Shown in pieces: positions 19,125 to 26,341 of a stretch of DNA of 64,000 bases. The notes beneath the pieces are model-generated. The model was not told the origin of the DNA and did no database searches. It was given only the letters and a program-made list of their open reading frames with translations. Positions within the stretch are counted from its first letter, which is position 1; every line of letters begins with the position of its first letter. The DNA lies in NCBI RefSeq assembly GCF_001467625.1, contig NZ_LNYB01000018.1, positions 1 through 64,000 on the forward strand, read 5' to 3'. The DNA is from Legionella feeleii (GTDB taxonomy: Bacteria; Pseudomonadota; Gammaproteobacteria; Legionellales; Legionellaceae). The position numbers and the translations under genes are program-made.

Positions 19125-19157
19125 GTAGCCTGGGTGGAGGCGCAGCCGAAACCCGGG
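19125..19157. repeat. dispersed intergenic repeat fragment (GTAGCCTGGGTGGAGGC type)
   Basis: A GC-rich 33-base block in AT-rich surroundings beginning GTAGCCTGGGTGGAGGC and ending GAAACCCGGG. To my knowledge such blocks recur in intergenic regions of Legionella and other Proteobacteria, usually as inverted pairs; here only one arm is clear. The rest of the gap 19086-19361 shows no gene. Confidence 0.55.
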
Positions 19158-19361
19158 ACTCAAAATAAACAGTACACCATACGTTCCCAGTTTAAATCCC
19201 GGATTACAGCCTTCGCTTTCATCCAAGGACGGCTCCTAATTGAGGGAAAGGTCAGTGGGGTGGTTCATTACATTCGAACCAACAAAAACTATTTTAGGCT
19301 AAAATTCATTTTTCCCCACGTTAAAAAAATTTTAAAATTCATAGGGATAAAACGATATCGG

Positions 19362-21041
19362 CTAAAATAGTAGATTGCTGGCCGAAGCCCCAACGTACAA
19401 ATCATGCCCTGAGGGCATTAACTGATTTTTTAGTGCGTTAGCTAACCCTTCCGAGATAAACGCAAGATTTCGTGAGTTTGCTGTAACGATTACTGAACCT
19501 GAACGAGGACTTGAACCCTTGAACCATTTAGAATGTTCACTCATAAAATTTGCAATCGTCTTCTGAATATCAATTAATAAATGACTGCCTTCAGGAAAGT
19601 AAATATCAGACTCAAGACCGCTACATTGCGGTAAATCAATCTTAAAATCAGGATGTAAAAGTTTTTGCGCTAAATACTCGCTATGAATAAGAGTCACTAA
19701 TTTCTTGATAACTTCTTGTTTAACGTTAGTGGCCATATGCAACTGTGTACTTAAAGCAACAAAGCGTTTGGGCTTTTCCTCTTCTGACATCTTAAGTTCT
19801 AATACTTGTCCAGGTTTCTTTAGATCTAATAGGAGTTCCGAAGTCTTCATATTGATCTCCCGTAAACCCATACCAACCTCAACTATAAGCTCAAACAATT
19901 GATCAAGGATTCCGTTATAAGTTTCAAGATCTATGTTGTCTTTCAGAAATGTCAGGGTATTAATGAGTAGACCTTTATAAGATTTGGCTTCGGGAAATCT
20001 CCAGGAGCGCAATTGGACCGATGCACGTTGCTCGAATTCTTTACGATAAAAAAAATCAGGCATGCTATCATCATAGACCAACGTATCTGGCATTAATGAT
20101 AATTGGTCATGGTATAAAAATTTTCTTATAAAGGGAGGATACTCATCAAAGAGATCAGTACGCATCGCTGATTTGATAGCATTGCACAAAAATTTCTTCA
20201 TTGCCTCAGCCTGAGGATCTTTTTCTTTTATTTGCTTAAGATAATTTTGAAATGCTCCGTGTAAAATTCTACATAGTGTCCTAATTAATTCGATTTGAAG
20301 AACTTGCCTCTGTTCAACTTTCTGGCGTAATTTGGCATCAAATAATGATTTTATGGAATTAGCAGTATGCCAAGGATATTCCTCTAATATTTCGATGAGA
20401 TTATCACCTCTTTCTTTCAAACGCTCCCATGCAAGAATTTCCCTATATAAAATCGGATTTCTTTCTTCGTTTACCAAGTCTTCTAATAACAGTGAATGAC
20501 GCTTTGGTGATGATAGACTATTGTCATCACTTTCAGTGAGTTCGTCCTCGAACGTGGTCAAGACTCCTTGGGTAACCTCATTGTTATCCTCAAAGACCTT
20601 GAGGGGAATTCGTTGTCCCTCAAGTATGACTTCAGTAGGTTCAGGTTCTTCTGTCGCTCTCGATGAGTCTTTATTTTTAAAAAAGCTGCTAAAGGATTTG
20701 GATACAGCCTGTCTAAACAAATTTCTCCTTCTTGACTCGGCCGGCGCCGCTTTAGGATAGGGATTACCAGAAGAACTCCCAACGTTACCATGCCAACTCG
20801 TTTGATTTATTTTGGGATCATAATTTTTTCTAGATAATTTAGAAGTTCCCAAACTATCTTCAGGTACGGGTAACTCCTTTTCTTTGCCCTTTAAACTGCT
20901 CGGACTAATGTCTCTAGCTGATAATGATTGTAAATCGTTATCGAGTGATTCATGATGCTGGTCATGAAAAATAATCTCAGGATTTTGATTTAATTGGCTA
21001 TTTTTATATTTAGGATGTTTAGATTTTTCTTTACTGAACAT
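19362..21041 (-). CDS. hypothetical 559-aa protein, candidate secreted effector
   Basis: Unrecognised. Residues 1-190 are hydrophilic and probably disordered, rich in Ser, Lys, Glu and Pro. Residues 190-520 look like a compact alpha-helical domain with recurring acidic/hydrophobic helices (for example EILAWERLKERGDNLIEIL). There is no signal peptide and no membrane segment. The C-terminus is short and hydrophobic (ASASNLLF), which fits the loose pattern of Dot/Icm substrates, but no E-block is obvious. AT-rich, monocistronic, inside the segment bracketed by the dciA duplication. The helical domain has RhoGAP/RasGEF-like length, but I see no diagnostic motif. Confidence 0.65.
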   Translation of the reverse strand: MFSKEKSKHPKYKNSQLNQNPEIIFHDQHHESLDNDLQSLSARDISPSSLKGKEKELPVPEDSLGTSKLSRKNYDPKINQTSWHGNVGSSSGNPYPKAAPAESRRRNLFRQAVSKSFSSFFKNKDSSRATEEPEPTEVILEGQRIPLKVFEDNNEVTQGVLTTFEDELTESDDNSLSSPKRHSLLLEDLVNEERNPILYREILAWERLKERGDNLIEILEEYPWHTANSIKSLFDAKLRQKVEQRQVLQIELIRTLCRILHGAFQNYLKQIKEKDPQAEAMKKFLCNAIKSAMRTDLFDEYPPFIRKFLYHDQLSLMPDTLVYDDSMPDFFYRKEFEQRASVQLRSWRFPEAKSYKGLLINTLTFLKDNIDLETYNGILDQLFELIVEVGMGLREINMKTSELLLDLKKPGQVLELKMSEEEKPKRFVALSTQLHMATNVKQEVIKKLVTLIHSEYLAQKLLHPDFKIDLPQCSGLESDIYFPEGSHLLIDIQKTIANFMSEHSKWFKGSSPRSGSVIVTANSRNLAFISEGLANALKNQLMPSGHDLYVGASASNLLF

Positions 21042-21499
21042 TTCAGTCTATCCTTAGCTGCGAGGTATCCAGAAAGAGTATTATCGCCGACACAACCATC
21101 TTATGTCTAACTTAGAGATAGATTGTGGTTTTCTATTTGAGCACCAATTAATGACGCGGTCCACTAGATTTGACTACCCCAGTTAGGCCTGATGTTTTGC
21201 GTCGGGGCAATTTTCAGACAACATTAATTCCCATTTGCGCAAGGTAGATGTCATTACTGCAATGCAACTATTTTTTGCTGATTGGGCAAAATTATGTATT
21301 TTCAGCGCTTTCCTATTTTTGCGTCCCAATATTGTTGTAACTCAGATCATTATGGTTATCAATAACTCTTAAACCACTTCGTAATTAAGTTATAATCTCT
21401 TCTACTATCTGGGGAGGAGAGTACATTTTTTCAACGCCTAAGCACTGACGTAGCCAGGCATGAAGTAAAAGAAAAGCAATGAATTAAGCAAGAGGTCAA
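21042..21499. other. 458-base divergent intergenic region, no gene seen
   Basis: No open frame or RNA is apparent. A TATAAT at 21391-21396 with a weak -35 (CTTAAA at 21368-21373) could serve the gene at 21500. Otherwise I see nothing. Confidence 0.4.
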
Positions 21500-22012
21500 A
21501 TGATGAGAAGTCAAGTTGAGGTCAAGCCAGCAGAAAAATCCAGTGTAAGCTTATGGATATCGAGAGATACGCAAGAGCCTATACTCGCTTTACAACGGCC
21601 AGATAAACTAATTCTAGTAACAGCCGTAAGACCGGTAGTCATCCCCACCGTGCAGTCTTTTTCCTACTCTTGTTTGTTCTTTTGTGGCTGTCCTGACCTA
21701 CCCAAATTACCCACAACCCTCAATCCCTACGAATTACAGATCGAAACAATATATATGAGCTGCCCGGATATCCCTATAGAAAGCCTCCGAGATCCCGTGT
21801 TGAAAATGGGTGAAATTGATAACCAATGCGCTGATTTGCTTGAAAGCACTATCTTGGGAGCGGAAGCGCTCTTTGAAAAACATGATAATGCATGCACTTT
21901 GATTATTAAATTGATACGTCAATGTACTGACGAGAATATAAGGGTGGATTGGGCTAATGCCATATTGGGGATAAATGATGATTATAAGAGCGAGAGCATT
22001 TTAAGGCTTTAA
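21500..22012 (+). CDS. hypothetical protein, 170 aa
   Basis: Unrecognised soluble protein. AGAGG lies just before the ATG and a TATAAT about 100 bases upstream. The N-terminal part is strand-rich (LWISRDTQEPILALQRP); the C-terminal 70 residues are helical and Cys/Asp/Glu-containing (ADLLESTILGAEALFEKH). There are six cysteines overall. It sits between the effector-like gene and the Rsm-like RNA inside the dciA-bracketed segment. Function unknown. Confidence 0.5.
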   Translation: MMRSQVEVKPAEKSSVSLWISRDTQEPILALQRPDKLILVTAVRPVVIPTVQSFSYSCLFFCGCPDLPKLPTTLNPYELQIETIYMSCPDIPIESLRDPVLKMGEIDNQCADLLESTILGAEALFEKHDNACTLIIKLIRQCTDENIRVDWANAILGINDDYKSESILRL

Positions 22013-22330
22013 GACCATTGAGGCTTGTTATCCCTGTAAGACAAAAGAAGCAAGCATAGATATTGTCTTTAAAAGCAAGTCCAATTTTCATTAAAAGGTT
22101 TGTTATTTTTAAGACAGTGTCTACGGCTCCTTTTTTATTTTACGCCAATAGCATATTAGGTCGATATTTATACAATTATGTTTATATCTTTAAATTTTTA
22201 TAAATATTGGCAAGTCTAGATACTGCTCAGGTCTCATTGCCTAACTATTCACTCTCTATTTTTCTCCAATGAGAAGACTCATTAGCCATAGAAATTGTTC
22301 GATTATTAACAAGTGACTATTATGCTTATT
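22013..22330. other. AT-rich gap before the small RNA, no gene seen
   Basis: About 318 bases without a credible frame. A short AGACAGTGTCT palindrome at 22110-22120 followed by a T-rich run (CTCCTTTTTTATTTT) could act as a weak terminator for the 170-aa gene. Nothing else is supported. Confidence 0.3.
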
Positions 22331-22348
22331 TGTAAGACATTTCTTACA
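22331..22348 (+). promoter_or_regulatory. GacA/LetA-type upstream activating box
   Basis: TGTAAG (22331-22336), six bases, CTTACA (22343-22348): a perfect match to the published GacA-box pattern TGTAAGN6CTTACA, bound by GacA/UvrY and, in Legionella, LetA. Its centre is about 68 bases before the predicted start of the small RNA, the usual place. Confidence 0.85.
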
Positions 22349-22369
22349 GCATTGACTTGGTATGTCTTA

Positions 22370-22398
22370 ATGACGAGCATGAGCTATTAAGTCATAAT
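22370..22398 (+). promoter_or_regulatory. promoter of the Rsm-like small RNA
   Basis: ATGACG (22370-22375) and CATAAT (22393-22398) are 17 bases apart, each with one or two departures from the sigma-70 consensus, as expected for an activator-dependent promoter. The predicted start is 22405-22408. Confidence 0.6.
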
Positions 22399-22407
22399 GG
22401 CATTATT

Positions 22408-22500
22408 GGAAGTTGCAAATCTCAGGACATTGAAGTCCTTGAAAAGGGAGGCAACACAAGGATGTGTTGACCACAGGAAGTGGAATTTGCAACTTACCAA
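22408..22500 (+). ncRNA. RsmY/RsmZ-family CsrA-sequestering small RNA
   Basis: The sequence folds into a closed multi-branched RNA. An 11-bp perfect closing stem joins 22410-22420 (AAGTTGCAAAT) with 22485-22495. Inside are hairpins at 22424-22439 (AGGAC/GTCCT), 22452-22469 (CAACACA/TGTGTTG with loop AGGA) and 22471-22483 (CCAC/GTGG with loop AGGAA). There are five GGA motifs, two of them in hairpin loops; the second hairpin holds ACAAGGATGT, which matches the CsrA SELEX consensus core ACARGGAUGU. Together with the perfect GacA box upstream this fits RsmX/Y/Z RNAs, which titrate CsrA in Legionella's LetA/S cascade. The 3' end is uncertain: no U-tract follows the closing stem directly. Confidence 0.85.
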
Positions 22501-22506
22501 ACCAAT

Positions 22507-22734
22507 CTACTTTTCATCCAATAAATGTTCAGCTTCTATTATCCCGAAACGCAGGCCAACAATAATGGCGCTGGTTATATTCTTACACCCTAATTTTTGA
22601 AAGATGGATTGTCGGCAGTAATTAACTCGTCGTATGGATACTTTCAAAAGAGCAGAAATTTTTTTTAAGGCTTTTGCCTTGTGCAGATAAATAAATACAT
22701 TTTTGTGTTCACTCAAGCAAACATCGACGGTCTA
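22507..22734 (-). pseudogene. remnant of a LuxR-type regulator (HTH only)
   Basis: The minus-strand reading gives about 70 residues matching the C-terminal LuxR HTH: LSEHKNVF, then KKISALLKVSIRRVNYCRQSIF and QKLGC, with the family's spacing of hydrophobic and basic positions. There is no ATG (only a TTG at 22716) and a stop codon at 22732-22734, right beside the decayed dciA repeat. The N-terminal sensory part is missing. This reads as a regulator cut off by the rearrangement that made the repeat. Confidence 0.65.
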
Positions 22735-22739
22735 TATTG

Positions 22740-22878
22740 CTGCCAGCAAACAAGTCCAACAAAAAATCAGAACAAAGTACAGTCAACTACCGCTCGCCAT
22801 TTCATTAAGGAAGCAGAGAGCACTAAATTATCCAACATTACAAAAGGCACTGTAGAGTTAGCTGAAAATAAGGATTAG
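22740..22878 (+). repeat. direct repeat, right copy: decayed dciA 3' fragment
   Basis: Nearly identical to 18941-19085 over its first 75 bases, with a 3-base deletion, then a 2-base deletion that shifts the frame, and scattered changes. The translation still shows CQQTSPTK and STTARHFIKEA shared with DciA. It cannot make DciA by itself. Confidence 0.85.
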
Positions 22879-22936
22879 TTTTTCCTATTCGAAAACCGTT
22901 TTAAATTCATTGCACAATAAATCCTGTTCAGATTTC

Positions 22937-24007
22937 ATGAAAAAACTTATAATGCCTCAAATCTCTTTTGAGATGCATAACATGATGGAAAGCAGGGAGC
23001 GTTTTGTATCATCTAGAACTAGAAAACCATGTATTCATGTTGTCGGTCTTGGGGGCACGATAGCCAGCCTATCTCACAATCAAACCGATGAATTTTATCA
23101 GCACCCGTCGATTCAAATAGATAAGTTAATTGCTTTGTTACCATTCAAAAAGAATGAGTTAACAATAAACAGCCAGCAAATACTGCAACAAATCAGCCAT
23201 GACATGACACAAGAAGAGTTAATCTTCGTTGCAATGAAAATCAATGAATTAGCCAACAAAGATGAAATAGATGGAATTGTTGTTATACAAGGTACAAATT
23301 GTATCGAAGAAACTGCCTATTTTATAAATCTGGTTGTCAGAACAAAAAAACCGATTGTTTTTACTGGTTCGTTTAGACCAACGGGTGCGTTAGGTTATGA
23401 TGGCAGTCGGAATTTATTCAATTCGATATTCATTGCAAGCCATAAAGAGATGTCAGAGGTTGGAGTTGTTCTTAGCTTTAATGATGGCATTGTGAGTGCT
23501 CGTGAAGCAACTAAAATCAATCCCTCTGTTGCAGGGGATTTTTCCGTGAATGGCTTAGGCTTACTGGGTTTTGTGCAAGGAACTCGCCTATGTATTCAAC
23601 ACTTACCAACTTACAGACACACTTATCAAAGTGAATTTACTATTGATAAAATTAATGAACTCCCTACAGTTTATATATTATATGGCCATTTGGGATTAGA
23701 TAGTCATCTTGTCGAGGTGCTAGTAGCAAGTGGAGCAAAGGGAATAATTAGTGCCGGAATGGGGAAGGGCTATCAATCAAGCGCAGTTACCAACGCATTG
23801 CGTAATGCAAGTCATCAAGGCGTTTTCGTAGTTCGATGCTCCAGATCTGGCTATGGTTTTATAAATAGAGATAATAAAATAGATGATCAAAATGATTTTA
23901 TTGCTGGGGGCTCGTTAAATCCACAGAAGGCAAGAATTTTGTTATCAGTTGCCATGCTCCACACAAAAGAAAAAAAGGAAATTCAACGTATCTTTGATCA
24001 ATACTAG
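22937..24007 (+). CDS. L-asparaginase/glutaminase family protein (type II-like), altered active site
   Basis: Amidohydrolase of the L-asparaginase fold. GGTIAS (about residue 39) keeps the nucleophile Thr. The second motif reads IQGTNCIEETAYF where E. coli AnsB has HGTDTMEETAYF, so the catalytic Asp is Asn while its Thr neighbour stays. The Lys of the triad is present in IASHKEM. There is no signal peptide, so it is cytosolic unlike AnsB. Several starts are possible (22910, 22937, 22979), none with a strong ribosome site; I use the ATG at 22937. It is followed after 12 bases by an unknown gene and a VUT-type transporter, an apparent operon. Confidence 0.85.
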   Translation: MKKLIMPQISFEMHNMMESRERFVSSRTRKPCIHVVGLGGTIASLSHNQTDEFYQHPSIQIDKLIALLPFKKNELTINSQQILQQISHDMTQEELIFVAMKINELANKDEIDGIVVIQGTNCIEETAYFINLVVRTKKPIVFTGSFRPTGALGYDGSRNLFNSIFIASHKEMSEVGVVLSFNDGIVSAREATKINPSVAGDFSVNGLGLLGFVQGTRLCIQHLPTYRHTYQSEFTIDKINELPTVYILYGHLGLDSHLVEVLVASGAKGIISAGMGKGYQSSAVTNALRNASHQGVFVVRCSRSGYGFINRDNKIDDQNDFIAGGSLNPQKARILLSVAMLHTKEKKEIQRIFDQY

Positions 24008-24019
24008 GGTAAAAGCATC

Positions 24020-24556
24020 ATGGATTGGAATACACCCAAAAAAGTTACAGAATGGATAGGAGCTTTAGCCATTAAATATGGTGATGTATTAAAAGATTAT
24101 AAAAATTATCGTTGTAAAATTATAAAAATAGAAACTAACCACGTTTCAAATGAGGTTATTTTATTAGTCTTGATAAATGGTTTTAAAAAACAAATCATTC
24201 CGTTCTTGCCTGAAGATCTCGTGATGGATGATTCCATGCTCAGCCAATTTTCTTCTCATGATGTCAGAGCAATTACATTTTTTGCCTTACAAAAAACTCA
24301 CACCCCCCATCCACGCTTATCGACGCCATTCTATTCGATTGTAGGACAGGACTTTATAAATGGAAAAACTATTTTCATTATAAAGAAACTAAATGTATTC
24401 GGTGAGTTTAGAAAATCAGCCCATGAGCTCTACTGTGATAAAGAATTATTAAGCCAATTTAGCTATGATGATTTAAAAAATGTTATAAGCACAGCTGTAC
24501 AAGAACAATATTTCGAAGATATACAGAGCCTAGAAGAAAATGTCCTCCGTTCTTGA
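24020..24556 (+). CDS. hypothetical protein with internal duplication, 178 aa
   Basis: Unrecognised. Two related segments can be seen: about residues 73-100 (MLSQFSSHDVRAITFFALQ) and about 143-166 (LLSQFSYDDLKNVISTAVQ), each after a beta-rich stretch. The protein seems to be two copies of a 60-70-residue unit. Soluble, no signal peptide. It overlaps the next gene by 17 bases and follows the asparaginase gene by 12, so the three are probably co-transcribed. It may support the enzyme or the transporter, but this is context only. Confidence 0.65.
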   Translation: MDWNTPKKVTEWIGALAIKYGDVLKDYKNYRCKIIKIETNHVSNEVILLVLINGFKKQIIPFLPEDLVMDDSMLSQFSSHDVRAITFFALQKTHTPHPRLSTPFYSIVGQDFINGKTIFIIKKLNVFGEFRKSAHELYCDKELLSQFSYDDLKNVISTAVQEQYFEDIQSLEENVLRS

Positions 24557-25259
24557 AAAACTTGAAAATAAGATTTTACCCACAAATCAAATTTCTGAGT
24601 ATAAAACTAATTTTAGATACATAAGAATTATTGCAATGATATATCTCACCTTTTTATTAGCAGCGACTGTCGTTGCTTATAAAATAGTGATAGTTGGTTA
24701 TATTCCTGAACCAGGCTCAACATTAATTTATACATGCTCATTCTTTTTATCGAATGTGTATACAGAAGTTTATGGCGTTAAACTTTCAAAAAAATTAGTG
24801 TGGGAATCAATAGGTTGTGGGTATTTATTTGCCCTGTTACTAACGGGTATAAATCTATTACCCACGCCAGATTATTGGGATAATACAGACATATATAATG
24901 CATATAATACCGTATTAAGCCATGTGCTACGTTTTACCAACGCTGGCGTGATCGGTTACTTAATTAGTTCTTTTTTAAATGTGTATTTAATAGGCAGATG
25001 GAAGTACAAAATGAAGGGTAAGTTATTTTGGCTTCGCAGCTTATTAGCATCTAGTATCAGTGAAGGTGCTGCAACTTTCATTGCTGGATTAATAACGTTT
25101 GTAGGCTTAATGCCCACCAAAAAGATAGTACTACTTATGCTCAGCGCCTTAACATTTAAAATTGTTTATGGATTTATTGTAGTGTGGCCTGCAAGCCTTC
25201 TAGCTTATTTACTTAAGAAAAAAGAACAAATTTTATGGGAGTCTTACAATTGCAATTAA
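24540..25259 (+). CDS. VUT-family (YhhQ/DUF165-like) vitamin-uptake transporter
   Basis: Six-helix membrane protein, 239 aa. The family features are FLSNVYTEVYGVKLSKKLVW (about residues 70-90, like the DVYTEVYG motif of queuosine precursor transporters) and FWLRSLLASSISEGAATFIAG (about 160-180). YhhQ/QPTR proteins import preQ0/preQ1; whether this one does cannot be told. It overlaps the preceding gene by 17 bases, and its TAA overlaps the stop of the facing repressor gene by four bases. Confidence 0.85.
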   Translation: MSSVLEKLENKILPTNQISEYKTNFRYIRIIAMIYLTFLLAATVVAYKIVIVGYIPEPGSTLIYTCSFFLSNVYTEVYGVKLSKKLVWESIGCGYLFALLLTGINLLPTPDYWDNTDIYNAYNTVLSHVLRFTNAGVIGYLISSFLNVYLIGRWKYKMKGKLFWLRSLLASSISEGAATFIAGLITFVGLMPTKKIVLLMLSALTFKIVYGFIVVWPASLLAYLLKKKEQILWESYNCN

Positions 25260-25882
25260 ATATAATCTGTTCGAGATTGAATAAGTAATCCACAACACTT
25301 GAACTCATCGTTAAGAGAGGTAAGTTTGTAATTCTCAGAATTAGGATTTATGCTCTTTTGATAAAATTTATTGTTTTTTATAAAAACTTGCCTGAATACT
25401 ATTTTATCATTTGGCAACATGAACAAAGCAAAGTCTCCATTGGCAGGTTTTTTGCTGGAATCAAATATTAACAATGTTCCCTTAGAAAACTTTGGTTCCA
25501 TTGAGTCATCATACATTTTTATTGCAAATACCTTATTAGAGGCTTTCACATCAACCAATAATTTTTCCCCGCTAAGCATCATCAATTCATGTGCAGGAGC
25601 TTTGGCAAGCAGCTCATAATTAATTACTGGTATTTCCCTCCATCCATGATGGGCAGTACTGAGCATTGATTGATTGAACTCTTCTTCACCAATTAACTGA
25701 CTTATAGACACCATAAAATAACTTGCCAGTGGATTTAAAGTTGCAATTTTTGGGTTTTTATTCTCACCAGATAAAATCCGATTAATAATTTGCTGTGAGA
25801 CGCCTGTCCGTCGCGCAAGTTCATTTTCACTTATTTTGGCATTACACAATAAATTTTTAAGGTTTTTACTAAGTTTATTCAT
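25256..25882 (-). CDS. XRE/S24 (CI/LexA-like) phage-type repressor, catalytic Lys replaced
   Basis: N-terminal Cro/CI HTH at about residues 17-45 (ENELARRTGVSQQIINRIL), then an S24 domain. The catalytic Ser is in MYDDSMEPKFSKG (about residue 125). Where LexA has TVKRL and lambda CI has TFKKL, this protein has VFRQV, so the general-base Lys is Arg and self-cleavage is doubtful. 208 aa is the length of phage and ICE repressors. It is divergent from a 94-aa gene with a perfect 20-bp palindrome between them, the likely operator. Confidence 0.85.
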   Translation of the reverse strand: MNKLSKNLKNLLCNAKISENELARRTGVSQQIINRILSGENKNPKIATLNPLASYFMVSISQLIGEEEFNQSMLSTAHHGWREIPVINYELLAKAPAHELMMLSGEKLLVDVKASNKVFAIKMYDDSMEPKFSKGTLLIFDSSKKPANGDFALFMLPNDKIVFRQVFIKNNKFYQKSINPNSENYKLTSLNDEFKCCGLLIQSRTDYI

Positions 25883-25952
25883 ATGTTACGTTCGATCTTA
25901 AGTTTTACCACTGAGTAAATCTATGGAGAACAATAAGACAGCCATCTTGATT

Positions 25953-25972
25953 TTAACACTCTAGAGTGTTAA
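25953..25972. promoter_or_regulatory. perfect 20-bp palindrome, probable repressor operator
   Basis: TTAACACTCT followed by its exact reverse complement AGAGTGTTAA, lying between the divergent repressor and 94-aa genes and just upstream of the latter's -35 region. The size and place fit an operator for a dimeric HTH repressor. Confidence 0.75.
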
Positions 25973-25996
25973 TTTAATGTTGCTCTTCATGGTGAT

Positions 25997-26002
25997 TATA
26001 CT
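25997..26002 (+). promoter_or_regulatory. -10 element of the 94-aa gene
   Basis: TATACT, 28 bases before the ATG, with a poor -35 (TTAATG at 25974-25979) that directly abuts the palindrome. A repressor bound to the palindrome would block this promoter. Confidence 0.45.
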
Positions 26003-26029
26003 GTTATTTAGACTAATAGGAATTACAAC

Positions 26030-26314
26030 ATGGGATGTATCATAGAGTTCCCCCTATCATTTCTTAAATTTGAATTTTGTAGCCAAGGAAGTAAACAAAA
26101 AATTTTAGTTGATGTGTTATTAAAATACAGTGGTATGGATATTCAAGCGCTTAGTGCCGCACTCGAAATTCCTATACAAAAATTGGAGAATATCTGTAAC
26201 AACGTTGATTTTCTTGTAGGTGAACAAGCCGATGATTTGGCTCAGTTGTTTTTGATATTTTTTGGTAGCACCTTCTTTCGCCAAACCTCTATACGTAGAA
26301 ATTTTAATAATTAA
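26030..26314 (+). CDS. small hypothetical HTH-like protein, 94 aa
   Basis: Residues about 25-75 have an XRE-like pattern (ILVDVLLKYSGMDIQALSAAL, then IPIQKLENI) followed by a hydrophobic helix; I am not certain it binds DNA. The ribosome site AGGA is nine bases before the ATG. It lies divergent from the S24 repressor. This arrangement recalls the lvrR/lvrA regulatory pair of Legionella integrative elements as I remember it, but no csrA-like lvrC follows: lpxC comes next, on the other strand. If so it is the remnant of an element's control region (inference). Confidence 0.6.
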   Translation: MGCIIEFPLSFLKFEFCSQGSKQKILVDVLLKYSGMDIQALSAALEIPIQKLENICNNVDFLVGEQADDLAQLFLIFFGSTFFRQTSIRRNFNN

Positions 26315-26341
26315 ATTGTACAAAAAATTATTTGTTCACGC

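Noticed and set aside
19134-19370. 78-codon frame in the gap after dciA
   Set aside because: It starts inside a dispersed repeat and has no ribosome site or family resemblance.
22397-22600. 67-codon plus-strand frame over the small RNA
   Set aside because: The strong RNA structure and GacA box explain this stretch; the peptide has no sensible composition.
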